64,000 nucleotides of DNA from Phoenix dactylifera (Eukaryota > Streptophyta > Magnoliopsida > Arecales > Arecaceae). The notes under the pieces were generated by a model. The model did not search any database and was not told the origin of the DNA. It saw only the letters and a list, made by a program, of their open reading frames with translations. The stretch is from contig NW_024068244.1 in assembly GCF_009389715.1 (NCBI RefSeq), positions 1 to 64,000 of the forward strand. The letters run 5' to 3'. The position numbers were made by a program, and so were the translations under genes. Below, piece after piece: positions 11,729-22,907 of this stretch (position 1 is the stretch's first letter; the number at the start of each line of letters is the position of its first letter).

Positions 11729-12970
11729 ACCACGAGGGAAGTAACTCTCTTCCTTTGTTTCTATAGCATGACTGGATTCAGTTAAAGATGGCCGGAGACA
11801 GGTAACAGGAAATATATAATTTATGCATTAATTCCTTTCTTTTGTCGAGCAAGAACTACATCTTTTTTTCATCAATTGCAGATATGTCCATGGATGCAGT
11901 ATAATTTCGAGCAAATCTGCATGGACTCTCAATTTTTTGCATCTACGAGGAATTTCCATAAGATCTAGAAGAATAAAGATTGATTGAACATTTATGAAAA
12001 TTTATAGAAGTCGATAAAATCTTCTCCGGTCAGCTTTCACGTCTATTTATTTGGAGACTTAACCCTACTTTAAGTTTTATTTCACAATTTTTCCTTTTAT
12101 ATATGGTCATGATTTATTGTGAATTTATTTACATGTTTTTATTGTAGAGATATCTATAATTTTCTTTTCACAAACAAATATTGTGTTTATCTCTCTCTCT
12201 ATAAGCTCGACATCAAATAAGTGGAAGAATTTTGTGCATGTATATCTTTACAAATATCTCAAATTATATATATATCTTTCAAAATTTATTATTTGTGCAT
12301 TTACTCTTATAAATCATTCTTTTTGCATATATATATTCTAATAAATATCTAAACTTATATGGATATTCTTGTAAATTTACTATTTATATGTATATTCTTG
12401 TAAATTATTCTTTTATATATATATAAACTAGCCTCTAAATGTATGTATATCTCTTTAAAATTTAGTCCGAGGTTACCAATCCAACTATTAAAAACTTTAC
12501 TAGCTTGATGAGGCGGCACATTTCGTTTCCAATCCTTTTGAGTATATTTTGAGAGAATTTTTTTGCTATTATTTGTCTATTAACATGATTTTTCTTTTCA
12601 GCGTACAACCAACTTAATCATGAGTTTGGGTTGTATCTTTCCTAAATTCAACCTTGGCTCGCATCCAATGGTTAAAGTTACGAAAGAAGATGAATCATTC
12701 TTTTGTGCAGAAGATACGACCCAAACCCCTTAATCACATGCCTTCGGGGATTCCTCATAATTTTCCAGCCCCATTACAAATTAGTGATTATTAAATCATG
12801 CTAAGAAGTCATGAGGGACAATGTACATCAATTTCGAGTTCAAATACTTTATTAGCAATTTCAAGGAAGAGCGAGCTGATACATATAAAGGACACAAATT
12901 GATCCATTATTCTATTTGAGAAATATAATTTGTACCATTATTCTTTTCAATAAATGAATTCCTTTCCCCA
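11729..12970. other. 5' flank of copy C and AT-rich spacer
   Basis: To about 12200 the DNA matches the 5' flank of copy B and the orphan fragment at 12971-13530. Beyond that it is AT-rich with repeated short motifs such as tatatatctttcaaaattta (12240-12470). I see no gene. Confidence 0.5.
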
Positions 12971-13530
12971 CCTATCCTCTCTTTGGACCCCATGGAGAGA
13001 AACAGAGAAGGACCGCAGGGAGGAAAGGCAAAGGACGTGAAGTGGTTAGCGAATTAGTTATCAGATTATTTAATAACCGCGGGGGCAGTAACTTTCTTCC
13101 TTCTTTCATAGAATGACTAGATAAGATATCTGGAGATAGGTAACCGAAGATATTATTATTTTATACCTTAATTTCTTTCTTTCGTTGAGGAACCACTGCA
13201 TTAATTTTTTTAATCAATTGCAGATATGTCCATGGATGGAATCTCAATTGTTTCTGTGTATCTACGAGATAAAATAAATTGTTTGGACATTTATGGGAAT
13301 TTATGACAGCCGACAAATTATTCTTTGGTCAGCTTTAAAGTCTATTTATTTGGTGACTAATTCCAACTTTAAGTTTCATTTCACAATTCTTCCTTTCAAA
13401 TAGAGTCACAGTTCTGAAATCTAAGAATGCAGAAGGTCTCTCGTGACACAATTTATTGTGAATTTAATTTTCGTATTATCATGAAAGAGAGAGATCTATA
13501 ACGTTTTTCCACAAACAAGTGTTGTATTTA
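12971..13530 (-). pseudogene. Orphan promoter and first codons of a fourth TBL copy
   Basis: Minus strand from 13530 to 12971 closely matches the 5' flank of copy B (4125-4690) and reaches past the ATG (12993-12991). It covers only about seven codons (MGSKERI) before the match ends at about 12971. PMR5N and everything downstream are absent. This is a truncated unit of the tandem array, left by deletion or unequal crossing-over. The similarity to copy B is higher than to copy C in the first 500 bp, but the distal end (tttttccacaaacaa) resembles copy C. Confidence 0.75.
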
Positions 13531-16500
13531 AACTTGTGTGAACCACATAAAAGGAATTGCACGTATTGTATTGTAGAAGTTCTTTTGCTGTCATTTGAAT
13601 TATGAAGTATTATAGTAATATTTGTGCCCTGGTTGAGCTGGCAAAGTTACTGCATGCCAAATACTGGTGATTCAGGTCCGATCCTACTTCACCCTAATTT
13701 AAGGTGGGCTTTCACCCTCTCATCCCAGTTCTTGCAACAAATAAAATGCCATAAACTCTATTATTAGAAATAAGTCGCTCTTCTAATAATTACGTATTCA
13801 ATTTTTATAATTTTAATTATCAAACTCCTTTTTTGACATCTTCCAACAGCTAGCCCAACTTTTACAAGGCCATTTTGTAATTAGCCTTTTCATGGGTGCA
13901 ATCTTTAAAGACTTTCTGACAACTTTCTTTAAACATTTCTTTTCACTGGGACTCGAGGAATTGGTGCTCAATACAACTGATGCCCTCCGTAAATATTTGA
14001 GCATGCCGGAAAATATAAAGGATGGGTTGAACGAGATTTATTTATAGGAGTATTTAACAACCAGCACAAGAGCGGGTATAGATAGATAGAAAAACTAGTG
14101 CAGCCGCGTGGTGAATGAAACAACATTCATTGAATGAGTTGACTTGACGATCCATAAATTGATTACAAAAGCAACCGTTGACGATCCATAAATTGATTTA
14201 TCATCTCACTCATATTTATAAAAAAAAAAAAAACTTCCAGTTGTCAACCTTTATTTGACATTGAATAGTTGAAATTCCTGAACCAATGACCAAGCAGAAT
14301 TTATTTCTCATTTTAGTATAATATTAATTTGTTCATAGCCAACAAAAAATTCAAATAAAATACATCATATCCAACTGTAGCTAATTGACATCCACCAGAT
14401 AAATTACAGGCATTCAAGAATTTTCATTTTCCAAGCAGAAACAAATGGAAGGAATTAAAATGGCACTGCAGCCTGCCAATCATTGGCATGCGACCGGCAC
14501 AATTCCAGTGCCAGAGATATTGCCTTGGAGTTTTCAGAACATGAATGACAACTCTTGCTTGAGATGCTCAGTAGATCAATCTCTCAAGTTTTTCCTTCCA
14601 AACAAGCTTATCTCCATTAAACATAGCAAGTATTGAAATCCTATGCAAAGAATTCATCCAAATTTCTATATTTCCACCTCATGCATCATGCATGTCGGAA
14701 ATCAATAACTGGCTGTGTTGCCAGATGAAAATCTTCAAGTTACGTCCAATATTTGCCTGTAGTCTCCACTTGGAACTGAAGCATATATCTATAGATGGTT
14801 TGCTCTGACATATAAGAGATAACAAAGCAACAATGCGTCAAAAAGCAAAGCATAGATAATGAGCGCCAACTCCTGTGGCATAAAACAATATATAAATAAA
14901 TGTATACAAATTGAAAGTATCATTTAAAGGAGAAGCGCTTTTGCTTTTACCTATACCAGGAATATACCAAAAAGGAGTCTATCAGCAACCATCTGTGCTT
15001 CCATGAGGTTCCATAACTCGACGAGCGTACTTCTTAGATCGTCAAGTTAAAAAACAAAAGGAATATCTTTAGTCATGGGAAAACGCTATAGTTGACCAAT
15101 ATTCTTTTCATAATTATTAGAATGAACATGATGTCACAAAATTTAGAAGGACAGAGCAGAGCCTTGTTGCTCCTTTGTAACAACAACATGGACAAGAAAG
15201 ATCACCCTTTCCAACCCTCCACACTTTTATCTGTGAAACAGTAGATGGATTAGAATAAAACAATTATCTCATATGGAGACCTTATAAGATGGGCGATTGG
15301 TGGTGGAGAAGAAAGTACAATGAGGAAAAGGGCAATTCCCACACCTTAGTCTTAGTCAGGGAGAAAAAGAAAATAATATAAAAAAGAATAGAACAAGCTA
15401 AACCAAGTAGCCAGGTAGGGCTCTGACTGGCTGATATATGAGTAGGTGAGGCTACCTTATCCAACCAGTAAGCTGATAATACAAAGTTGAAGTATAGTTC
15501 GTCGGAAGCAATGACCTAAAGATCAAAATATATTCAACTTTAGAGATAGTGCATGAATTTCAATACTTAAAATCGCGCACATTCTGCTTGGAACAGAAAG
15601 CAAAATAGCAGAAACAGTTTCTCTGTCATGAATTTTTTCAACTTCACATGTATCTGCAATTTCCTATCTCGAAGGTGGACGAATGTGCATCTCTTCTTGT
15701 ATCAAGTGCTGAAGTTGTCCTCGACATCAAATTTTGGTTTGAAAAGGACATCAAATTAAGTTTTCTTTTTATTTCCTTGCTTTTCTAAAATCTATTACAA
15801 AAGCATATCTTTGATGACTGAGCTTAGCAATAACGAAATTTATGTAGGAAACATTTGAAAATAGTAGTAAGTAGGTTAGCTCTGAAAATTGCAGTCTATT
15901 GCAAAGTTCAAAGAACATACTGCCTGCTTCACATCACCTTTTCTAGGATAATGTGCAAGACATTTGAACCATCACATATATTAATTAAAAAATATAACTA
16001 TACACATGATTTTCTTTATAGCAAACTCACATGGTTGCCTTTTGGATTACCTAAAGAGACATTCAAATCATAGCGCATGAAACTGGGAACATCAACATTG
16101 AAAAAAAAAAATACTTGACTATTAAGATATATCATTGCACTTCATTTTCTGTTTACAGGAATAACACCACAAGGAGCATGAAAAGGTTTATAGCTTTACC
16201 TTCATCTAGTGCATGTCCAGTAGCTCAAGTGCTTCCTTCCTCCTTTCTCCACCAGCCATGTTTGCATATAAATATTTATCCAAGGAGGTAGTTCTAGTCA
16301 AGTTTAGTTAAGCAAAAGCAAAATAATCAGAGATAAATTACTAACGAAAAAATTGTTAGAATGAAGAGAACACAAGTTAAAGCAATTCAACATCCCATCA
16401 GAGCAATCGTTCCAATTTCACATTGCTTCCTTCTAGTTCTATCTAACAGTCAACATATTACTTTTCTACCTTTATCCGAGTATCAAGCAAATTCTAGCCA

Positions 16501-17524
16501 AGCTACACATAATAATATCAAGCAAAATGAAATAAAGTAACTATTGATACAAAATAATTCAAATGAGAAGATCACAAACGTGAAAAAAGACAGCCTAATG
16601 CATGAGTCTCCCACCATTGCAGGGTTTAGGAAGGGTCAGATGTATGCATCTTTATAACTTAAATGTGGAGAGGCTATTTCATATTTCGTATCCGTAACCT
16701 CCAAGTCATAATGGAGCAAACTTATCATCAAGCCAAGGCTCACCCTCTAAGAACACAAACCTGAAACAGCTAAATAACGTACCAAAAATTTGAGGCCTCA
16801 TTAGATATCTAAGCAGCAGAACAGGCACATTTCTAGTAAGCTTCTTACATTAGTATCTCTAAAATTGTTTACTTTCAGATAGCAGTTGGTAGACTAGTCA
16901 GAGATAAATTAGCAATATACCAAGTGATTATCATAGTATCAAGACCAATCAATGAAAATTTACACTGAAAAGAAGAAATTGAAAAAGGAAAGCCAACAAA
17001 GTGAAAGTCTGTTATTTCTGCTTCTTATAAAGAGGAAATAGGACAGTGATAAGCATTTATACTTCTGATTCTTTCATGTACATAACTAAATTTCTCTTTT
17101 TGTTACTACCATGACTATGTGTGTCTATAACCAATAGACAAACCAGAAGGGACTGCATACAATTCTAGGAAATAAGCACTCTTCAAAGATATCATTTTTT
17201 AGAATTTATAAACTATAATTATTTAAGAATCTTAGAAGCTAAAAATCTGGCATATTCTTTGCATCAGAGCTTTTATATAATAATTTAAGACTAAATATAA
17301 TTGACATTTGCTGTGAAGACATAATAACTGAGAAAAGTTTCCTTTGGTCCCTTGGTAAGAAATAGGCATGGATTCCTAAACTCATAAAATAGCAAGAAAT
17401 CTAAAAATTGAAACATTGCAGGAAAAAAGAAGATATGAATAGGCATGAAACCAAAAATCATAAAATAGCATGAAATCTATAAATGGAAACGATGCAGGGA
17501 AATTTAAAACATGGAAAAGGACAT
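13531..17524. other. AT-rich intergenic DNA
   Basis: No gene is supported. Short frames (13813-14004, 14445-14636, 15282-15464, 15855-16073) lack domains and splice context. Single A-runs occur (for example 14219-14233). No terminal repeats were noticed. Confidence 0.45.
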
Positions 17525-17991
17525 CATACTCTACGGAGAAGAAAACCACCTCATCTCCCTCATCTCACAGCCAATTTGAGCAATTGGGCGACGAAGAAGG
17601 AAATAAACTGCAGCCCTTGCTATGAGAAAAGCTGAGAAAGGGTACCAATATGGTAAATTGAATGTTTTGACGTGGGAGTAGTGCTGATTTGGAGAACCTA
17701 TGGAAGCCTTCCTCAATAAAGTAGCTATGAAGAAATCACCATCCATCTATAGCCTTCAGCTTTTCGCGGGAAGCTGTTCTCAGTAGGAGAAGGGTGCAAA
17801 TTGGCAGGTACCGATTGGACTGGGCTTGTCTTCTTAATGTCCTCAGACTGGGCCAGGCTCAGCCGTTCTGCTCGCTTATCACGGACTTCTATGTATGCCA
17901 AATGGCCATAATTGAGCAAAGTCTCCAGCAGAACATGGATTTCAAAATATGGGCCCTGGCCTATCATTGCCATCATGCCATATATGAATGG
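17525..17991 (-). other. Exon-like open frame, unidentified gene fragment
   Basis: The minus-strand frame from about 17991 reads IYGMMAMIGQGPYFEIHVLL, continues with LAYIEVRDKRAERLSLAQSE and ends at 17725. An overlapping frame (17746-17531) continues with a hydrophobic stretch (PYWYPFSAFLIARAAVYFLL). The composition is more protein-like than the neighbouring DNA and richer in GC. I cannot assign a family, and no clear splice sites join it to other exons. It may be a relic exon, a transposon fragment or chance. Confidence 0.25.
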
Positions 17992-18060
17992 TCGTGATTG
18001 GCAAATAGGCTCTTCTGAAACTTATGGCAAGCCCTTCATGTCTCGACCTACATTAGATTT

Positions 18061-18086
18061 TATATATATATATATATATATATATA
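18061..18086. repeat. (TA)13 microsatellite
   Basis: An uninterrupted run of about 26 bp of alternating T and A. It lies in intergenic DNA about 1 kb upstream of the TBL29-like gene. Similar runs occur near 42260, 50008 and 50210. Confidence 0.9.
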
Positions 18087-19058
18087 CCGTTCTCATATTC
18101 TACCCTTACTTGTGAATCTCAAATTGCCTTTCGTATTAGCAATCTATATTCTATATATTAACTATAAACAAAATGTTAGCATGATGTTGTAATTCTTGGG
18201 CTAGCTTTGTTGCCTTGTAAAGGAAGCGAGATAGCAAGATGTTTTGGAGGTAGAAAACTATTAAGACCATAAGTTTGTAGGGTTCGGTACATATATCTTT
18301 TTTTATATGAGTGTAGATCATCTTCATGATTTCTGTTGGAGCACCTGCAACGCCACCTTCCTGAGGAACAAAAGAGTTTCTTATATCATGGACCCTCATG
18401 CTCATCAACCGGTGACTGCTTTTAAGTACATGATTAATGTTTTACCATCAGAATCAATTCTCTATCAATTGTGGTTGCAGCTTTTTGAAACTAATTATTA
18501 AAAAGTTTCAATAAATAAACTTCAGTTGTTGAAAATAAAAATAGGTTAAATTTAGATATAAATTTAGCTATTCAAATATGGATTGGATTTAGATCGAAGA
18601 AAATTTCTACCGAACTAAATTGCTTCATGATGACGACTTACATGAAGACCTGAGCTATTTCTATGATGTAGCCACAAAGAGTTGATGGATGCAGCTTAAC
18701 CACCGTTTTCCACCACCTGCATTTCCAATTATTTTCTCACCAGCAAGGTCGTTCATGAGGCCGGCGGACCCATTGGTGGTATTAGGTTAGCCAGCCTAAG
18801 ACCATTTATGAACTCGGCGGGGCTTCACCGCTTCAGCTACGTAGCCTACAACCTGTTTGACAAAATTAGCTCATCCATCACCTCCGGTGATTTCCTTCGG
18901 AACAAGCAATCCGGAAAGCGTGTCTCGCGTAGCAACTGCTGCGAGGAGTGGTTGCATGAGTGTTCTCGAAACACTTCAAGAGGAAGCAACCCCCCACCGG
19001 AAAACAAAAGAGAAGATTCAAATCCACGACGCGTTCGAGTATCCACATGCCTGCCTAG

Positions 19059-20802
19059 ATGAAGTCGCCACCCACCGATCGCCGTGTCCTGACCCTCTTC
19101 CCCTTCATTTTGGCTTCGGTTTTGATCTTCGGAATCACAAGATTAGTCACAGAGACGTCGAGTGCTAGCTGGAGTCGTGCCCTCCGTCGGTCATTTCCGG
19201 CCATCTTCAGCTCTGCAAGAAGAAATGCCGCAGAACTGGACCATGTTCTCGACCGCAGATGCAATCTCTTTGAGGGAAAGTGGGTGTTGGATGAGCATAA
19301 TTCTCGCCCTCTCTATACTGAAGACAGCTGCCCCTACTTGACCAGGCAACTGACTTGCCAGAGAAATGGGAGGCCCGACTCCCTGTATCAGAAGTGGAGG
19401 TGGAAACCTCATTCATGTGACTTGCCAAGGTCAGCATCACCCTTATCTTTGTGTGTTAAACCTTAATTTAGAGCTCTGACTTCTGGGCTTTGGGAGTACA
19501 ATGCGTGCTGGACTGGTTTCCTTCAGGTTTGATGCTGTGAAGCTATTGGAGAGCCTGAGGAACAAGAGGCTCATGTTCATAGGGGACTCGATTCAGAGAA
19601 CGCAGTGGGAGTCCATGGTGTGCCTCCTCCAATCTGGTGCGGCTGACAACAAGAAGTACCTGCACAAGGATCCTCCAAGGAAAATTTTTGTAGCAGAGGT
19701 AGGACTAGCCTAGTTTGCGAGCACCAAAGTTTCAATGCGAATCATGAATTCAAAGCTCAAACCTACGTTATGCTTCACTCACTCCGCTTGTTTTAATTTG
19801 GTTATTAGGAGTTCAATGCATCAATCGAGTTCTACTGGGCTCCCTTTATCGTGGAGTCAAATTCCGACCATGCTACGAAGCACACGGTGCAGAAGAGGCT
19901 GGTCCATTTAGACTCTATTGCCAAGCATGGCCGGAATTGGAAGGGAGTCGATGTCATGGTTTTCAATAGCTATGTGTGGTGGATGTACAAACCTCTCATC
20001 AACGCCACGTGAGTAGCTCCTTTTCCCTCCCCGCTTCTCCATTCCATGGAGTCACAATTCTATACGGATTAGTGATTCACAGATAGATAGCATGGAGACA
20101 AATATTCTTTAACTTTCAGTTGACATATGGTTTCTATAAACCTCAAAATTCACTCTTGAAGAAGATCCGTAACCATGCAACTTATAATCCTTTCGAACCT
20201 GAAACAGAATTGGCACTCTTGACATCTGGCAGTACGGTGTCCCCACTGCATATAGAATGGCTCTACAAACTTGGGCTAAATGGATTGAATCCACCGTCAA
20301 TCCTCAGAACCAGAAGCTCTTCTTCATGAGCTCATCACCAACCCATCTATGGTAAGTTCCAAAAAAAAAAAAAAAAAGCATCAGAAGACCATCGTGTTTA
20401 ATTTGGAACTAGTAATATGAACTTTGTTGATGTTACATGGTGCTACAATTGTCCAGGAGCTGGGAATGGAAAGCTGGAAGCAGTGGGAACTGCTTCAACG
20501 AGACGTATCCGATCGAAGGTCCATACTGGGGGACAGGATCTAGCTTGGATATCATGGGGGCAGTGAGAGATGCCTTGCGAGGGCTCAAGGTAAAAGTGAC
20601 GCTGCTGAACATCACCCAGTTGTCAGAGTTCCGCAAGGACGGACACACATCGGTTTACACCGAGAGAAGAGGCAAGCTTTTAACAAGTGAGCAGAGATCG
20701 GAGCCCAACGTTTATGCCGATTGCATCCATTGGTGCCTGCCTGGCGTTCCAGATACCTGGAACGAAATATTGTATGCACATTTGTTAAATAGAAAGTCGT
20801 AG
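19059..20802 (+). CDS. ESK1/TBL29-clade xylan O-acetyltransferase-like protein
   Basis: Five exons: 19059-19429, 19527-19698, 19809-20008, 20208-20351 and 20457-20802, totalling 1233 nt (410 aa), with no in-frame stop. One hydrophobic anchor ([14 protein letters not shown], about residues 13-26) makes it a type II Golgi protein. PMR5N follows ([20 protein letters not shown]). GDS is at 143-145 ([18 protein letters not shown]), then [13 protein letters not shown] and VFNSYVWWM, which are hallmarks of the ESK1/TBL3/31-35 group. DxxH is at D384/H387 ([15 protein letters not shown]). Family members acetylate xylose residues of xylan. Exon 2 is 172 nt, the same as in copy C, but sequence and strand differ, so it is not part of the minus-strand array. 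The exon 4 acceptor at 20207 was chosen because the frame upstream is closed. Confidence 0.92.
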
Positions 20803-22907
20803 CTACCGAGCACGCTTGAAATATAAAATGTAGGTGGGAACCGTGGTAAAAGAATGCCAAAAAAAAAGAGGGTAGGGAAGAACCCTGAGGGAAATGGCTT
20901 GCTCGGCAAAACATCATACAGCCCTTCAACCCCACTATAATAATTTTTTTGGAGCCGGGACAACGATAATACAATAATTAGGTTCCTGGATTTTCCTTAT
21001 CATAAAAGATTAAGTTATGTATGCTTTGATCTAAAATTAAGTTAATTTGTGCTTCACTTTTGATTTCTGTCTAGTAATCAATGCTAGGTTCATCTTCCTA
21101 CCAACTTTTAGAATGAAATTCCAATTTCTCGGTCTCAGTCTTTTGATACGAAGTCATTCCCTCGACTAAGGCAGCCCATGGGCATCATGTATCACTGTGG
21201 GCCCAGGGTCAAGATCTTCGTTAATATAAACATAAAACTGCTCAAATTCGACTTTGCCGAGTGCTGGTCATATAGAAGTTGGAAGGGTTACATGTCTAGG
21301 AGAGAATGAAAGTTATATTGCATTTCATATTTGTAGCATTGCTGTTTAATGAAATAAAAGATGCATTTATTAAATACTTGTACAGTGCGATAATCTTGAT
21401 GCATGATAGAGTCTGGATTGTTTGCAATCCTGACTGTAAGATTTCAATAGCTGGGGAACATTGCACAATTTCATTGGCTGTGCAAAACCTGACCTCATTT
21501 AACTCGACGAAGAGTGGGCAGTCCAAATTGGAAGAGAAATTGAAATCACTGTATCAGCCTATTCCCACTTATGTATGGGCCTCATATCAAATGCTAAGTG
21601 CACTAATGTGATGAGCTGGGCTCTTAAAAGATTTCACCTACGTGCATACGCAGATGCACTGCTCCTCATCGAAGAAAAACTTGCCCTTTTGGAAGTCTTA
21701 TGGACAGAGTTTCACAACGCCACCATGACCATGTTGGAAGCGAAGGTGGGCCAGATGCTAGACCGTGCAAATGGGATGAATATAGGATAGAAGAGATGGG
21801 GATTAAACCATCCCAGTCTTAAAAGGGTAGGAATGTCAGAGGTCCTCAATGTTTGACCCATCATCAAAGGCCCATAAGGATTCCACCCCACACATCCTCA
21901 TAAATTGCAAAAGAACCAACATTTGCACCTGTAACCCTAAAAAAAAAGAAGAGAGGCTTCATCACTTCAGCCAAATTGCATGATAGGGATATATATTTAA
22001 TCTCATATCAGTTATGCAACAAATATATCTTCGATATTTGTATAGAACCAAAAAATCCAAATAGTATCTTTCGGCTAGCCTTTTAGCATCAGAATGACCC
22101 AACTCATGATCCATATAGGCTAAGAAATACTGCACTACAGCATAACTACATTTGCACCAGACCACAAGGCAAACATCTTGGATACCTGTAGAGCTTTCAA
22201 GTTAATCTCTTTGGATGAGATCCCTATAAGATTCATCTCTCTCTCATGCCTTGCAATACATTGGGAAGTTATCACGGAAAGATCACTGCCCGCTTAATCC
22301 AGGCTGCAGCCAGAATATTGCAGAACTAAACCGTGCCCGGCTACCAAGCTCTTCCCATCATTCAAATGGAGGGAAAAAAGCTATTTTTTCTTTGTCATGG
22401 CACTCTAGAGAAGGGAACCATATGAGGGACAATAGAACCAGTTATGTACATGAGCATTCATCAAATACACTCCTCAGAGAACTGGAGCATGCGGCAGCAG
22501 CTGAGGAAATTAAACCTCCTGGGCAAGGACCAGATTTTCTTTTAAGCATGAACCAGAATTAGCTTTAAATTTGTAATACTGAGAACTCTGATTGCATAAC
22601 CAAAAACTACAAAAATGATGGTTACACAAAATGCCATGCTAATATATATATATATGAACAAAACCTCTAGTTGCAATAAAGTTCCTAATGAAAGCACTAT
22701 TCTTTTTCTTCGCCCACAGAAAGGGAAGCACAAATGTGTAGTGAGTAATTTAGCAAATTGGCTCGTATAATGAATGAAGCATGACCTATTATTAATTTAT
22801 CAGACTGCATAGCCTATTTGGGCCAGCATCATAGTGTTCCTTCTTCATGGCTTGGCAGAGAAAGAGCTAGCTTAGCTGAAATGACTATTTAGCAGCTTCT
22901 CACAACC
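20803..22907. other. Spacer between two convergent genes
   Basis: It holds the 3' ends of the TBL29-like gene (left, plus) and the acidic-protein gene (right, minus). I see no other gene. Frames at 21306-21611, 21575-21790 and 22251-22562 show no domains. Confidence 0.5.
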
